Assembly (NCBI RefSeq): GCF_024029675.1
Contig: NZ_CP097121.1
Coordinates: forward strand, 620,001-684,000
DNA from: Fructilactobacillus carniphilus
GTDB taxonomy: Bacteria; Bacillota; Bacilli; Lactobacillales; Lactobacillaceae
Direction of reading: 5' to 3'
Length of the DNA stretch: 64,000 nt
A program made the position numbers and the translations under genes. Positions 35,104 through 45,636 of the stretch are shown piece by piece. The notes beneath the pieces are model-generated. The model worked only from the letters and a program-made list of their open reading frames with translations, had not been told where the DNA came from and did no database searches. Position 1 is the stretch's first letter, and each line of letters begins with the position of its first letter.

Positions 35104-35781
35104 CTAAATTCCTCCAATTCTACTAAAGAATTTTGGACTAATCGCTTTGATGTTATCCAAATTACTGTAGTCGATACTGTGCAAGTCGTTCACGTGCATA
35201 ACCGTTCGCACGTCCGTAGAAACCGGCTGACGTTGATCGGCAATGATCTCAATCTGTTCTCCGATCCGAACCTGTTGGGCTTCGTGAAAGTCCCCAATGG
35301 CTAGTTTACTTTCATCTACAGGAAAACCAACGTGGACAATTCCCTTTACTTTTCCCATACTAAAAAGGTTTCCATTTGTAATTAAACGGCCCCCTTGGTG
35401 AATTGAACCTAGAAAGAGCACGTCGCCCTTAACCCGTAAATCTTGACCATTACGGATTGTTTGATCAATAATCGTAACCCGGTTTTCGTCGCGCAGATGA
35501 TAGGCTTCATCATTTAACATGACATCTGCTTTAAATTCCTTAATTACCAAGTTTCCGGCTTGGTTAACAATGTTGCGTAACCGTTGTTTTTGGTCAGCAG
35601 AAAGTGCTCGGTTCCCGGATAAAATTGTAAACTCAATTTGCGGTTCCGAGGCATTCTGATTTTTTGTAGCCAACTGGGTCATTAACTTTTTAAATTCTTG
35701 GACGGCTTGCTGAAAGTCAGCTTCGTCACTAATTGTAACTTGAAAACCAGTTTGGCTTCCTTTTAACATCACACTTTTCAT
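35104..35781 (-). CDS. minC: Septum formation inhibitor MinC
   Basis: A 225-aa FtsZ inhibitor. The N-terminal domain begins MKSVMLKGSQTGFQV, and the C-terminal beta-helix holds GDVLFLGSIHQGGRL and GNLFSMGKVKGIVHVG, which binds MinD. I start at the ATG at 35781 (ten bases after AGGAG), because the longer frame would overlap mreD and has no homologous extension. Followed immediately by minD. No MinE was seen; MinJ/DivIVA-type positioning is expected in this group. Confidence 0.93.
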   Translation of the reverse strand: MKSVMLKGSQTGFQVTISDEADFQQAVQEFKKLMTQLATKNQNASEPQIEFTILSGNRALSADQKQRLRNIVNQAGNLVIKEFKADVMLNDEAYHLRDENRVTIIDQTIRNGQDLRVKGDVLFLGSIHQGGRLITNGNLFSMGKVKGIVHVGFPVDESKLAIGDFHEAQQVRIGEQIEIIADQRQPVSTDVRTVMHVNDLHSIDYSNLDNIKAISPKFFSRIGGI

Positions 35782-35794
35782 AAGTTGAAAACTC

Positions 35795-36316
35795 CTATGA
35801 TCGATATTGGTCAAACAACAGACTCACTGGATAGTACAACAATAAAAAGAGCATGAGATTCAGTAAAATCGTCGGACCGAAGGCAAAGGCCATAAAATGC
35901 ATTCCAGAAAAATAAACCAAATGTGCAATTCGACCTGCCGCATAACCTAATACTAACACAATAACTAAATCAATTAGATAAATTAATGTTCCACTAACAA
36001 AGTTAGCTTCGATGTAATTTTTTAGTAACTTGGTAACATAGACGACCAATGGAAACAAAAAGGTATAAATACCTAAAACTCCAATGTAATACAGGTCATA
36101 CACAATTCCAACTCCAAAGGCCCACCAGTACAGATGTAGCTCCGAAAGATCTTTCACAAATAAAATCGCATACACAAACCATAGAAGCGTTAGATAGGGA
36201 ACCATCGGAAATGTCCCCGCTAGTACTCCAGAAAAGAAGTGCATGATGGATCCTTCAAAAAGGAAAGCAATAATAATCCCTAACGGAAACAAAATATGAC
36301 GTTTTTTTTTCTTCAT
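35795..36316 (-). CDS. mreD: Rod shape-determining protein MreD
   Basis: A 173-aa integral membrane protein of about five helices, member of the elongasome. Basic N-terminus (MKKKKRHILFPLG), then alternating hydrophobic segments. Sequence conservation in MreD is low, and the call rests on size, topology and its place between mreC and minC. ATG at 36316 after GGAGG, 12 bp behind mreC. Confidence 0.88.
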   Translation of the reverse strand: MKKKKRHILFPLGIIIAFLFEGSIMHFFSGVLAGTFPMVPYLTLLWFVYAILFVKDLSELHLYWWAFGVGIVYDLYYIGVLGIYTFLFPLVVYVTKLLKNYIEANFVSGTLIYLIDLVIVLVLGYAAGRIAHLVYFSGMHFMAFAFGPTILLNLMLFLLLYYPVSLLFDQYRS

Positions 36317-36328
36317 AAGGCGCGCCTC

Positions 36329-37174
36329 CTATTTCTTCCCCAGTACCGAAACAACGTCAATGCTGCGGGTATCAGCGGCTGGCTTGATGTTAATTTGTTC
36401 TGAAATTCCGTTAGCGGCTCCCGAAATACCGGTGACCTTTCCAACGTACAGTCCTTTCGGCGTCGTTCCTCCTAGACCATTAGTCATTACCTTGGCACCT
36501 TTTTTAATCTTGTCTTTTGAGGTTAGACTTCCCATTTCAAGCTCATTGTTAGCATTGTTGTAACCAGAAATTAATCCATCCACGGGACCCTTTTCACCAG
36601 CAACCTCGACCGCAAACCGGTTCGCACCGTCGCCACTATCAGTAATTAACTCAACCTTACTATTGGTGTCGTTAACTTCACTAATTCGACCAATTAAACC
36701 TTGGTTCACTAGGACCGGCATATTCTTTTTAATTCCGTTTATCTTTCCCTTGTCAATGACCAGTTGTTGTTGCCAATTAGAAGGAGTCCGTGCGATGACG
36801 TTGGCATTAACCTTGGTGTAATCCGTCAGGGTCTTGTCCATCTTTAATTGTCGTTTTAGCTGTTGGTTTTCGGAACTTAACGCTGCATTCTTCGTTTGGG
36901 TAGCTTCGATTTGATCAACTTTCCCCTTTAGAATTCGATTTTCGTGATAAGTGTTGAGCAAATCATTCGTATTCGCAAAAAAACCATCCACGATTCCAAC
37001 GGGAAAGCCCAACGTCTGGTTTCCAAATCCCACTAAATCATTGCCAATTCTTTGAATGATGGGCGGAGTGGCCCGCTTGTTTCGAATGGCAACCGTCCCG
37101 GTAATCAGGCCCATACTCAGGACCAGACAAATTACCAAAATCACCAAGTTCCGGCTGGAAAAAAGCTTATGCAT
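36329..37174 (-). CDS. mreC: Rod shape-determining protein MreC
   Basis: A 281-aa bitopic protein. Membrane helix at about residues 9-29, a coiled coil (DLLNTYHENRILKGKVDQIEA) and two beta domains including GLIGRISEVN and GLGGTTPKGLYVGKV. It bridges MreB with extracellular wall synthases. ATG at 37174 after GGGAG. A terminator-like hairpin separates it from mreB, so the mreCD-minCD part may be partly uncoupled. Confidence 0.95.
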   Translation of the reverse strand: MHKLFSSRNLVILVICLVLSMGLITGTVAIRNKRATPPIIQRIGNDLVGFGNQTLGFPVGIVDGFFANTNDLLNTYHENRILKGKVDQIEATQTKNAALSSENQQLKRQLKMDKTLTDYTKVNANVIARTPSNWQQQLVIDKGKINGIKKNMPVLVNQGLIGRISEVNDTNSKVELITDSGDGANRFAVEVAGEKGPVDGLISGYNNANNELEMGSLTSKDKIKKGAKVMTNGLGGTTPKGLYVGKVTGISGAANGISEQINIKPAADTRSIDVVSVLGKK

Positions 37175-37196
37175 ATCAATCTCCCATTCAATTCAA

Positions 37197-37234
37197 TAAA
37201 ACAAATAAGCGGGATTCCCCGCTTATTTGTTTTA
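37197..37234 (-). terminator. Internal terminator between mreB and mreC
   Basis: AAACAAATAAGCGGG pairs with CCCGCTTATTTGTTT (37199-37213 and 37218-37232), a perfect 15-bp stem that overlaps the mreB stop codon. On the minus strand it is followed by an A/T-rich stretch with no long U-run beyond the stem itself, so termination may be partial. Confidence 0.65.
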
Positions 37235-38236
37235 TTTTTTCTTCATGACTTCCATGCTCTTTAATGATTCACCGGTTCCAAGAACCACGCAATCAAGCGG
37301 ATCTTGAGCAACACTAACGGGGACCTTGGTAGCATCCGAAATCACTTCGTCCAGGTTCTGAATCAAAGCACCCCCACCAGTTAAGACAATTCCATGGTCC
37401 ACAACGTCAGCGGAAATTTCAGGGGACGTAGCTTCTAAGGTTTCTTTAATGGCGTTGATAATTTCCAAGATTCCTTCATGAATAGCAGTAGCAACGTCTT
37501 CTGCCGTGATTTCCGTTGACTTAGGCAATCCAGTCAGTAAATCACGTCCCCGAACGGCTTCCCCTTCCATTTGTCGCGCTTTTTCAATCGAAGCAGAGCC
37601 AATCGTAATTTTGGCGTGTTCTGCAGTAGGTAATCCGATTAAGAGGTTATAGTTTTTCCGCACGTACGAAACAATGGCTTCGTCCAACTTGTCTCCGGCC
37701 ATCCGAATGGAACGAGACGAAACGATGCCACCTAAGGAAAGGGTAGCAACGTCTGTAGTTCCTCCACCAATATCAACCACCATGCTCCCAGTTGGATCCA
37801 TGACTGGTAATCCAGCTCCAACTGCTGCTACAAATGGCTCTTCCATCACGTAGGCATCCCGAGCACCGGCAACTCGAGTCGCATCAATTACAGCTCGTTT
37901 TTCCACCGTGGTAATGCCACTGGGAACGCAAACCATGACATAGGGACGGACGTTCCGATTCCCCAAGGCCTTCCCAATGTAATACTTCAACATGGCGACC
38001 GTCGTATCATAATCAGCGATTACCCCGTCACGCATGGGGCGAATAACTTCAATGCTAGCAGGCGCCCGGCCTAGCATTTCTTGTGCTTCGTTTCCAACTG
38101 CCACAATTTCACCTGTTTTGGCATTACGTGCCACGACAGAGGGTTCTCTTAAAACGATTCCCTTGCCTTCAACGTAAACAAGTGTGTTGGCAGTCCCTAA
38201 GTCAATTCCAATGTTTTTAGTTCCTAGTCCAAACAA
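37232..38236 (-). CDS. mreB: Rod shape-determining protein MreB
   Basis: A 334-aa bacterial actin. Phosphate-1 motif [12 protein letters not shown], phosphate-2 [10 protein letters not shown], and adenosine motif LTGGGALI are present. The frame runs to an ATG at 38245, but AAAGGG abuts that codon, leaving no spacing. A TTG at 38236 has nine bases of spacing and gives the family's usual [11 protein letters not shown]-terminus, so I start there. It organises lateral wall synthesis with MreC, MreD and RodZ. A paralogue (mbl) lies at 54960-55985. Confidence 0.93.
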   Translation of the reverse strand: MFGLGTKNIGIDLGTANTLVYVEGKGIVLREPSVVARNAKTGEIVAVGNEAQEMLGRAPASIEVIRPMRDGVIADYDTTVAMLKYYIGKALGNRNVRPYVMVCVPSGITTVEKRAVIDATRVAGARDAYVMEEPFVAAVGAGLPVMDPTGSMVVDIGGGTTDVATLSLGGIVSSRSIRMAGDKLDEAIVSYVRKNYNLLIGLPTAEHAKITIGSASIEKARQMEGEAVRGRDLLTGLPKSTEITAEDVATAIHEGILEIINAIKETLEATSPEISADVVDHGIVLTGGGALIQNLDEVISDATKVPVSVAQDPLDCVVLGTGESLKSMEVMKKK

Positions 38237-38282
38237 AATGTTCATCCCTTTATTGTAATATTTAATTTCTTATTAATAATCC

Positions 38283-38295
38283 CAGTATATCATAT
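38283..38295 (-). promoter_or_regulatory. mreB extended -10 promoter
   Basis: ATATGATATACTG on the minus strand (TGA-TATACT extended -10), identical over 13 bp to the rodZ promoter at 31699-31711. The folC-mreB gap (38246-38337) holds no radC. Confidence 0.5.
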
Positions 38296-38337
38296 TGCGT
38301 TCCATTACGGCTCGTGTTTGAAATTATTAGCAATTCT

Positions 38338-39642
38338 TTAATTTTTATCGTTTGCAAAAAACCAAGCACGCACGGTTGCAATGAACAAGAGCGATCCCGT
38401 AATTAGCGTTAAATCCTTCTGTGAAGTCCGTCGCTGGGCAACGGTAATGGCAGTTTTCCAGTCTGCAATGTAATCTAAATCAGCAAACATTGGGGTAGAA
38501 AAATCTGCACTCCCCCGTTGTCCTGTTCCAGCAAATTCAGTGAGATACAGATTAATTCGGGGATCACTGCGTAACAGTGCAACCATTTCCTGATACTGTT
38601 TATCGGCTAACACCGCTAACACCACGTTAAATTGCCGTTCTGGAAACTGATCCAGCGTTTCTAACAATCGCCGAACGGCCGGCACGTTATGCGCTCCGTC
38701 AATCAAAGTTCGAGGTCGATCCCGTACAACCTCCAGCCGTCCGGCCCATTGGGTCTTTGGAATCGCACTCTGAATCACAGTTTTAGTCTGCGTCACCGGC
38801 ATCAACGCTGTTTGCTGGGCTAAAGCACGAAAAGCCGCAATTGCAACAGCGGCATCTTCCATCTCAAAATCACCAATCATCTTGGTCGTAACCCGGTCGA
38901 TATTTCCAAACTGGTCTTGAAATGAAAAACACTGGGCATTAAGTCGTTGATAGTCAAACTGATGGCGCAGTTGCAAGAGTTTACTGTGACGGTTAGTTGC
39001 CACTTGCTGCACAATTTGATTGGCTTCGTTAGGAAGTGGACCGGTCACTGTCGGACGGTCTTCGCGAATCATCCCGGCTTTGTCGGTCGCAATCTTGGTA
39101 AGCGTATCCCCTAAAATGGCCATGTGATCCATGCCAATCGTAGTAATAATGGTCATGAGTGCCTGATCGGCAACGTTCGTTGAATCAGAACGCCCCCCAA
39201 TGCCCGCCTCCACTAGGGCAATTTGCACTCCTTGTTCGTGAAAATACAAGTACATCAATGCCGTAATCAGTTCGAATTCAGATGGACCTAGTTCCGGATC
39301 CTCGGCATCTAACTCAGCCATCACAGGGCGTACCCGTTGCACGAGTTGGACCAGTTTTTGATCCGGGATTGGCACCTGGTTAATCTGGATTCGCTCGTTA
39401 AACCGCACGATAAATGGTGAAATAAATGCTCCCACTAAGAGTCCACTTTCCATTAATAATTGCTGCAGGTACGCCACAACCGAGCCCTTCCCGTTGGTCC
39501 CTACAACGTGAACTGTTTTAATTTGGCGTTCTGGATGACCCAACCGCTGCAGTAGCTCGTTAATCCGCCGCTGAGTGGTTTCCTTTTTAATCCGCGGTCG
39601 CCCATGAATATAAGCCAGTGCCATTTCGTAATCTGTGCTCAT
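38338..39642 (-). CDS. folC: Bifunctional folylpolyglutamate synthase/dihydrofolate synthase
   Basis: A 434-aa Mur-ligase-type enzyme adding glutamate to folates. ATP-binding loop VVGTNGKGSVVAYL, the FISPFIVRFNERIQI segment and IDGAHNVPAV are typical. The frame opens further upstream, but I start at the ATG at 39642 (MSTDYEMALAYIHGR), preceded by GAGGAG; the extension overlaps the valS terminator. It stands between valS and mreB as in other lactobacilli. Confidence 0.94.
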   Translation of the reverse strand: MSTDYEMALAYIHGRPRIKKETTQRRINELLQRLGHPERQIKTVHVVGTNGKGSVVAYLQQLLMESGLLVGAFISPFIVRFNERIQINQVPIPDQKLVQLVQRVRPVMAELDAEDPELGPSEFELITALMYLYFHEQGVQIALVEAGIGGRSDSTNVADQALMTIITTIGMDHMAILGDTLTKIATDKAGMIREDRPTVTGPLPNEANQIVQQVATNRHSKLLQLRHQFDYQRLNAQCFSFQDQFGNIDRVTTKMIGDFEMEDAAVAIAAFRALAQQTALMPVTQTKTVIQSAIPKTQWAGRLEVVRDRPRTLIDGAHNVPAVRRLLETLDQFPERQFNVVLAVLADKQYQEMVALLRSDPRINLYLTEFAGTGQRGSADFSTPMFADLDYIADWKTAITVAQRRTSQKDLTLITGSLLFIATVRAWFFANDKN

Positions 39643-39654
39643 GTTTACTCCTCG

Positions 39655-39690
39655 AAAAAACAAGCCCAGAATTTTCTGGGCTTGTTTTTT
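39655..39690 (-). terminator. Terminator after valS
   Basis: AAACAAGCCCAGAA pairs with TTCTGGGCTTGTTT over a TT loop, with A/T runs on both sides. It overlaps the valS stop codon. Confidence 0.9.
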
Positions 39691-42364
39691 AATCATCTAA
39701 GGCTGCTTGAACGTCAGCTAACCGTTTCTTGGCGGCCACTAATTTTTGTTCGTTATCAGCTTGTTTACTGCGTTCTTCGTCAACCACCGTTGCCGGAGCA
39801 TTAGCCACAAATTTTTCGTTCGCTAACTTTAGTTTAGCACGATCCACTTCGGCTTGGAACTTTTCAACTTCCTTGGTTAACCGTTGCACTTCTTCGTGCA
39901 AATCAATCAATTCAGCCAGTGGAATGCTAACTTCAGCATCCGTCACCACGGCTGTCATTGCCAAGTCCGGTACGGAAACGTTAGCACCAATTTCCAACTT
40001 TTGTGGGTGCCCGAACCGGTCCAGATATTCCCGGTTGTTTTCTAACACCCGTTGTAAGTCCGTGTCCTTGGTCTTAATCAGGATATCAACTGGATTTCCT
40101 AACGGAGCTCCTGCTTCGGCACGAATGTTACGAACCGCTTTGATGATTTCAATCAAGTGTTCCATGTCGCTTTCGGCATTTTCATTGGTAAATTCAGCAT
40201 GAACTTCTGGATAAGCTGCCGTTACCAATGACTTGCCTTCGTGCGGCATCGAGAGCCAGATTTTTTCCGTTACAAACGGCATAACTGGATGTAAGAGCCG
40301 GAGGAACTGGTCAAGAACGTACGCTAACACGTTACGCGTGTTTTGCTTAGCTTGTTCATTGTCACCAGTTAACGTTTCCTTACTCATTTCAATGTACCAG
40401 TCACAGAAATCGTTCCAGATGAAATCGTACAAGGAACGGTTGGCTTCTCCAAAGTTGTACTTGTCGTAATTTTCCCGAACAGCTGCTACCGTCTTGTTCA
40501 AACGAGCTAAAATCCAGCGATCGGCAAGATTCCAGTCTGATTCAGCTGGCAACTCTGGTTTTTCCATTTCCCCGAGGTTCATGATTACGTACCGACTCGC
40601 GTTCCAAATCTTGTTGACAAACTTCCAGGAACCATCCATCTTGTCGTAACTAAACCGTTCGTCTTGACCGGGCGTCGTTCCGGTAGATAAGGACCATCGG
40701 AGGGCATCCGCACCGTATTGGTCAATCACGTCCATGGGGTCAATTCCGTTCCCAAGGGACTTACTCATCTTGCGACCCTGTTCATCCCGAATTAGACCGT
40801 GCAGTAAGACGTCCTTGAAAGGCCGCCGACCAGTAAAGTGGAGACTTTGGAAAATCATCCGGGAAATCCAGAAGAAGACCAGGTCGTAACCGGTAACCAT
40901 CGTCGAAGTGGGGAAGTAGCGTTTGAAATCATGCGAGTCGGTGTCTGGCCAGCCCATGGTTGTAAACGGCCACAATCCAGATGAGAACCAGGTATCCAGC
41001 ACGTCGGGATCCTGTTCCCAGTTTTCAATGTCCTTCGGTGCGGTTTCACCCACGTACATTTCACCAGTGTGCTTGTTGTACCACGCTGGAATTCGGTGTC
41101 CCCACCAGAGTTGCCGGGAAATAACCCAGTCGTGTACGTCTTCCATCCACCGACTAAACGTTTTTTCAAACCGTTCTGGGACAAAGTTCACCGCATCATC
41201 CGTTTGTTGGTTTTTCAAAGCGGCTTCTGCCAAGGGCTTCATCTTCACGAACCATTGGGTGGACAAGCGGGCTTCCACTTGAACTCCCGTCCGTTCGGAG
41301 TGTCCAACCGAATGGACGATTGGTTCAACCTTCAGCATCGCATCGGCGGCTTCCAGGTCATCAGCAATGGCTTTGCGGGCCTCAAACCGATCCATCCCGT
41401 TGTATTTCCCGGCGTTTTCGTTAAGGGACGCATCCTCGTTCATCGTGTTGATTTCTGCTAAATCATGTCGTTTCCCGACCTTAAAGTCATTCGGGTCGTG
41501 AGCCGGGGTAATCTTTACCATTCCAGTTCCAAAGTCAGGTGAAACATAGTGGTCTGCAATAATCGGAATTTCCCGATTAACCAACGGAACAATGACCGTC
41601 TTCCCCACTAAGTCTTTGTAACGTTCGTCACTTGGATTAACTGCCACAGCTACGTCCCCAAACATGGTTTCGGGCCGGGTCGTCGCAATTTCAATGTAAT
41701 CCTTGCCAGCAAACGTGGTGTCACCCGTAAATTGATACTTCACGTGGTAAAAGGCACCCTTGTCGTCTTTATGTTCCACCTCAATGTCTGAGAGGGCCGT
41801 TCTAGCTTGGGGATCCCAGTTGATGATGTACTTAGCCCGGTAAATTAAGCCCTGGTTGTACAGGTCCACAAAGACCTTCCGGACGGCCTTTGAAACTCCG
41901 TCATCTAAGGTAAAGGTTTCGCGATCATAGTCTAAAGATAAGCCCAGCTTGGCCCACTGTTCGTGAATCGTAGCAGCAAACTTATCCTTCCAGTCCCAAA
42001 CCTGTTGAATGAACTTTTCTCGACCTAGATCATACCGTGAAATGCCTTCGTCTTGTAACATAGCTTCTACTTTGGCCTGCGTTGCAATCCCCGCGTGATC
42101 CATGCCTGGTAACCATAGCGTATCGTACCCTTCCATCCGTTTTTGCCGGATCAGCATGTCCTGCAGCGTCGTATTCCACGCGTGTCCCAAGTGGAGTTTT
42201 CCCGTTACGTTTGGTGGCGGCAGGACAATTGAATATGGCTTGGCCTTTTCATCCCCACTAGGTTTAAATACACCTTCGTCAACCCATTTTTGGTACATTC
42301 CTTGTTCCACGGCTTGCGGATCAAACTTCGTGGACATGGCTGTTTTTGCTTCTTCCTCACTCAT
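39689..42364 (-). CDS. valS: Valine--tRNA ligase
   Basis: An 891-aa class I synthetase. HIGH-type motif [16 protein letters not shown], the CP1 editing domain, KMSKS in [11 protein letters not shown], and the C-terminal coiled coil ([20 protein letters not shown]) typical of ValRS are present. I start at the ATG at 42364, six bases after GAAGGGGTG; the earlier GTG is inside the ribosome site. Its transcript starts with a T-box leader that senses uncharged tRNA-Val. Confidence 0.98.
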   Translation of the reverse strand: MSEEEAKTAMSTKFDPQAVEQGMYQKWVDEGVFKPSGDEKAKPYSIVLPPPNVTGKLHLGHAWNTTLQDMLIRQKRMEGYDTLWLPGMDHAGIATQAKVEAMLQDEGISRYDLGREKFIQQVWDWKDKFAATIHEQWAKLGLSLDYDRETFTLDDGVSKAVRKVFVDLYNQGLIYRAKYIINWDPQARTALSDIEVEHKDDKGAFYHVKYQFTGDTTFAGKDYIEIATTRPETMFGDVAVAVNPSDERYKDLVGKTVIVPLVNREIPIIADHYVSPDFGTGMVKITPAHDPNDFKVGKRHDLAEINTMNEDASLNENAGKYNGMDRFEARKAIADDLEAADAMLKVEPIVHSVGHSERTGVQVEARLSTQWFVKMKPLAEAALKNQQTDDAVNFVPERFEKTFSRWMEDVHDWVISRQLWWGHRIPAWYNKHTGEMYVGETAPKDIENWEQDPDVLDTWFSSGLWPFTTMGWPDTDSHDFKRYFPTSTMVTGYDLVFFWISRMIFQSLHFTGRRPFKDVLLHGLIRDEQGRKMSKSLGNGIDPMDVIDQYGADALRWSLSTGTTPGQDERFSYDKMDGSWKFVNKIWNASRYVIMNLGEMEKPELPAESDWNLADRWILARLNKTVAAVRENYDKYNFGEANRSLYDFIWNDFCDWYIEMSKETLTGDNEQAKQNTRNVLAYVLDQFLRLLHPVMPFVTEKIWLSMPHEGKSLVTAAYPEVHAEFTNENAESDMEHLIEIIKAVRNIRAEAGAPLGNPVDILIKTKDTDLQRVLENNREYLDRFGHPQKLEIGANVSVPDLAMTAVVTDAEVSIPLAELIDLHEEVQRLTKEVEKFQAEVDRAKLKLANEKFVANAPATVVDEERSKQADNEQKLVAAKKRLADVQAALDD

Positions 42365-42384
42365 CAAATTCACCCCTTCAAAAA

Positions 42385-42624
42385 TAAAAAAGCACTCGTT
42401 CCTATTTCACAATAGGACGAATGCTCGCGGTACCACCTAAATTGAATTAACAAAGTTGTTAATCCCAACTCAATTCCGATAACGGCGGTAACCGGTTATA
42501 ACTACTGATTTCGTAATAACTGCTCCCAAGTTACACAAATTGGCTTCGTTAAGAGCCTCCCACCAACGCTCTCTCGCTTCTAACTGGTTCCAACTTGCCT
42601 CTTGTTCATTACATTTATTGTTTG
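42385..42624 (-). ncRNA. T-box leader of valS
   Basis: T-box sequence AGGTGGTACCGCG (complement at 42426-42438) lies next to a terminator in which AGCATTCGT (42417-42425 side) pairs with ACGAGTGCT (42391-42399 side) plus an inner CCTATT/AATAGG stem, followed by T6. Stem I is closed by CAAGTT/AACTTG, with GTG and GTA triplets near its 3' side as candidate valine specifiers. Uncharged tRNA-Val should favour read-through. Confidence 0.9.
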
Positions 42625-42630
42625 CCCATT

Positions 42631-42659
42631 AATATACTGAACTTTAGCTAATCCGTCAA
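42631..42659 (-). promoter_or_regulatory. valS promoter
   Basis: TTGACG (42654-42659), 17 bp, TATATT (42631-42636), immediately behind the tpx stop codon. Confidence 0.8.
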
Positions 42660-42667
42660 CTACTTTC

Positions 42668-43162
42668 TTAAAGAAGTTGTTCTAAAGCCGTCAAAGCTTG
42701 TTGATAATCAGGTTCAGCCGCAATTTGATCCAAAATTTCTTCGTACGTAATCTTTCCCTGCGCGTCTACGACAAAAACGGCCCGAGCAAGGTGCTTGAAA
42801 CTAGGAACATACAAGCCCGTGGCTTGACCAAATTCTCCTTGCTCATCGGATAACACGGCTAAATTTTGTACACCCTTGGCCGCACACCAGTCCGTTTGTT
42901 CTGCAATCGAGTTGTTGGAAATTGTCACAAACCGTGCAGCGGGATACTGGTCCGCTTGTTGGTTAAACTTCTTGGTTTCCATGCTGCACACGTCCGTATT
43001 CAAATCTGGAACGGCACACAAAATCATTGGTTTCCCCAGTAAATCAGTAGTAGTAACTGGCTGATTTTGATCGTTTTGCACCGTAAATTCCGGTAAGCGA
43101 TCCCCAACTACCGGTGGAGTTCCCACTAATTCAACTTCGTGATCCATTAATTTAACTTTCAT
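42668..43162 (-). CDS. tpx: Thiol peroxidase (atypical 2-Cys peroxiredoxin)
   Basis: A 164-aa peroxidase reducing H2O2 and alkyl hydroperoxides with thioredoxin. Peroxidatic Cys59 is in PDLNTDVCSMETKKF, and resolving Cys93 is in QTDWCAAKG, the Tpx pattern. I start at the second of two tandem ATGs (43162), six bases after AAAGGA. It follows thiI and the cysteine desulfurase gene on the same strand, a plausible sulfur/redox grouping. Confidence 0.94.
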   Translation of the reverse strand: MKVKLMDHEVELVGTPPVVGDRLPEFTVQNDQNQPVTTTDLLGKPMILCAVPDLNTDVCSMETKKFNQQADQYPAARFVTISNNSIAEQTDWCAAKGVQNLAVLSDEQGEFGQATGLYVPSFKHLARAVFVVDAQGKITYEEILDQIAAEPDYQQALTALEQLL

Positions 43163-43185
43163 CATGATTCCTTTCTGATTGTCCC

Positions 43186-44409
43186 TTATAATAATTCAGC
43201 AAAAACGTCTTCTTGGGAGTTGAGATAGTCATCCCCCACGTTAATCTTCGTGACTTCAATTCCAGCTAAAGCATCTTGCATTAAACCGTCTACGTCTACC
43301 AACTGTTCAAATTCGTGGGTTTTCTCTAAATCCGGCTTCGTTTTCGGAGCAGGTGGAGTGAAAATCGTACAACAATCTTCAAATGGCATAATTGAGAGGT
43401 CGTATGTATCAATTTCCCGCGCAATTTTAATGATTTCGGTTTTATCCAATGAGATTAGTGGACGAAGCACAGGCAGGGTCGTCACATCGTTAATCGCCCG
43501 CATACTTTCGAGCGTTTGCGAAGCTACTTGTCCCAATGATTCTCCGGTAAAGACCCCGTTACAGTGGCGGTCAATCGTAATGGCCGCCGCCAACCGCAGC
43601 ATCATCCGCCGTTGAATCGTCATCAGGTATCCTTCTGGAACCCGCTTTTTCACCTCTTCTTGCACCTTAGTAAACGGGACCTGAATGAAGTCAATGGTAC
43701 CTCCAAAGGCCGCGAGTTTCGCCGCCAGGTCCTTCGCTTTCGCGAGGGCTTGTTGGCTAGTGTATGGCGGACTAAAGAAATGAATCATATCAACCTTCAC
43801 TCCCCGCTTCATGGCTAGATAGGCCGCTACCGGTGAATCAATCCCTCCGGATAACATCATCGTGGCCCGTCCCCCGGTTCCAACTGGCAGACCCAGTGCC
43901 CCCGGAATCGTGACACTCGATAAGTAGATTCCACTTAGACGAACGTCAATTTGGAGGTTGATATCTGGGTTTTTCATTTGGACTTGAATTCCCGGAATGG
44001 TCTCTAAAATGTAACTGCCGACTCCATCATCAACACCATAGGTATTTAACGGATAGTTTTTATTTTGGCGCCGGGTCGCGATTTTGAAAGTTTGTCCGGG
44101 TTGGTATTGTTCCTTAATCATTTGTTCCGCCGTTTGCTGAATGTCAGCTAAACTAGCGTCCTTGGGTAGTTTTACCACCGGCGAGAAGGTTTCAATCCCA
44201 AACACTTGTTGCAAGGCGTCCATGACCGGTTGAGCTGGTTGGTCGTTCAACACCACGTGTAGCCGATCTCGTTGGGCTTTCACCACAACCGCAGGAAACG
44301 GTTTTAACACGTTGCGAATGTTTTGGCCCAACTGGCGAATGAATTCCTTGCGGTTTTTTCCCTTTGTGGAAAGCTCCCCGTAGCGAACCATAATTTCACT
44401 GTATTCCAT
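43186..44409 (-). CDS. thiI: tRNA 4-thiouridine synthase ThiI
   Basis: A 407-aa sulfurtransferase for s4U8 in tRNA. N-terminal ferredoxin-like and THUMP domains are followed by the PP-loop [18 protein letters not shown] conserved cysteine pair occurs in FEDCCTIF. It lacks a C-terminal rhodanese domain, which is normal for the Firmicute form that works with a dedicated desulfurase. ATG at 44409 after AAAGGGAAG. The desulfurase gene is 20 bp upstream. Confidence 0.95.
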   Translation of the reverse strand: MEYSEIMVRYGELSTKGKNRKEFIRQLGQNIRNVLKPFPAVVVKAQRDRLHVVLNDQPAQPVMDALQQVFGIETFSPVVKLPKDASLADIQQTAEQMIKEQYQPGQTFKIATRRQNKNYPLNTYGVDDGVGSYILETIPGIQVQMKNPDINLQIDVRLSGIYLSSVTIPGALGLPVGTGGRATMMLSGGIDSPVAAYLAMKRGVKVDMIHFFSPPYTSQQALAKAKDLAAKLAAFGGTIDFIQVPFTKVQEEVKKRVPEGYLMTIQRRMMLRLAAAITIDRHCNGVFTGESLGQVASQTLESMRAINDVTTLPVLRPLISLDKTEIIKIAREIDTYDLSIMPFEDCCTIFTPPAPKTKPDLEKTHEFEQLVDVDGLMQDALAGIEVTKINVGDDYLNSQEDVFAELL

Positions 44410-44429
44410 TCTGTCACTTCCCTTTTTCT

Positions 44430-45575
44430 TTAACTCAAGGTTTTAAATTGTTCGTATAACTTGGCAAAAACCCGCTTAAACTGTTCGACCTCTGCCATCG
44501 TATTTTGGTCACTCAGAGAAATGCGGACGGCTCCGCGGGCAATTTCTGGATCCACTCCCATTGCACTCAGTGTACTAGAAGTTAGGCCTTTTTTCGACGA
44601 ACATGCACTGGTTGTTGACAAATAAATATCGTCCTCTTCAAACGCATGCACGATGGTTTCCCCTTTCACTCCTTCAATCGCAAAGCACAGGATATGAGGC
44701 GCAAAATGCGGTCCGGTGCCCGAAAAAATGTGGACCTTTGCAAACTGTTGCAGGTAATCCCGCAGGTTCAGACGTAATTCCTGTTCGGTTGCCACCGTTT
44801 GCTGTTCGTGTTGTTTTAGTAAGCGGACGGCCTTGGCCATCGCCGCAATCGCTGGTAGATTTTCAGTCCCGCTTCGTTGCCCGCGTTCCTGACCACCTCC
44901 GTCTAAAAGTGGCATCAATTTCTTACCGGTTCGTCCGTAAATAAAGCCTACGCCCCGTGGTGCATGAAATTTGTGCCCCGAAAAGGTTACAAAGTCAACC
45001 CGGTCGTTAAAAATCAAATCGTGCAATCCTTTGCCAATTCCCTGAACGGCGTCCACGTGAAAGTGAATCTTCGGATAATCCCGTAAAATCTCCGCCACTT
45101 CAGCCAATGGTTGCACGGCGCCCATCTCGTTATTTACCGCCATCACGGAAACTAAGGTCGTATCCGAGCGAATTGCTTGGCGTAAATCATCCGGACGAAT
45201 CCGCCCTTCTTCATCCACCGGGAGATACGTTACCTCAAATCCGAGCTCTTCCATTCGTTGCATTGAGTGTTTAACGGCATCATGTTCAACCTGAGTGGTA
45301 ATTAAGTGCCGCCCAAATTGACGCTTAGCTAGCGCGGTTCCTTTTACAACCCAGTTATCTCCTTCGGTTCCCCCGCTGGTAAAAAAGATTTCTGCCGGCT
45401 GCACGCCTAACTGACTGGCAATCTGGCGGCGCGACTGAATCAATAACTGGTCTGCTTTTTCACCAAAGTTATGCAAACTAGAGGGATTCCCCCAGTAATT
45501 TTCACTCACCTGGTTATAGGTTGCTAGCACATCCGGATTCACCTTAGTGGTCGCGCTGTTATCAAAATAAATCAT
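44430..45575 (-). CDS. Cysteine desulfurase (NifS/IscS family, ThiI partner)
   Basis: A 381-aa PLP enzyme that takes sulfur from L-cysteine. PLP lysine region [27 protein letters not shown] and the active loop Cys in [15 protein letters not shown] are present. Start is the ATG at 45575, after AAAGGAG; the earlier GTG is in the ribosome site. It is directly upstream of thiI, so it corresponds to the NifZ-type desulfurase of Bacillus rather than the general IscS/SufS. Confidence 0.94.
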   Translation of the reverse strand: MIYFDNSATTKVNPDVLATYNQVSENYWGNPSSLHNFGEKADQLLIQSRRQIASQLGVQPAEIFFTSGGTEGDNWVVKGTALAKRQFGRHLITTQVEHDAVKHSMQRMEELGFEVTYLPVDEEGRIRPDDLRQAIRSDTTLVSVMAVNNEMGAVQPLAEVAEILRDYPKIHFHVDAVQGIGKGLHDLIFNDRVDFVTFSGHKFHAPRGVGFIYGRTGKKLMPLLDGGGQERGQRSGTENLPAIAAMAKAVRLLKQHEQQTVATEQELRLNLRDYLQQFAKVHIFSGTGPHFAPHILCFAIEGVKGETIVHAFEEDDIYLSTTSACSSKKGLTSSTLSAMGVDPEIARGAVRISLSDQNTMAEVEQFKRVFAKLYEQFKTLS

Positions 45576-45596
45576 GGTAATCACTCCTTTGAAAAA

Positions 45597-45630
45597 GGAA
45601 ACCAGGCCGCAGCAAATCGACCTGGCTTTC
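45597..45630 (-). terminator. Terminator between ezrA and the cysteine desulfurase gene
   Basis: GAAAGCCAGG pairs with CCTGGTTTCC (minus strand; 45597-45607 and 45621-45630), followed by T5. It overlaps the ribosome site region of the next gene only at its end. Confidence 0.65.
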
Positions 45631-45636
45631 TTCTAT

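Noticed and set aside
42102..42440. Plus-strand frame of 112 codons opposite valS
   Set aside because: It is the antisense shadow of a strongly conserved gene and has no ribosome site or family features. The same holds for the other frames opposite alaS, atpA, atpD and rny.
43186..44409. Absence of a rhodanese domain in ThiI as a truncation
   Set aside because: Firmicute ThiI proteins commonly lack this domain and use the adjacent NifS-type desulfurase.
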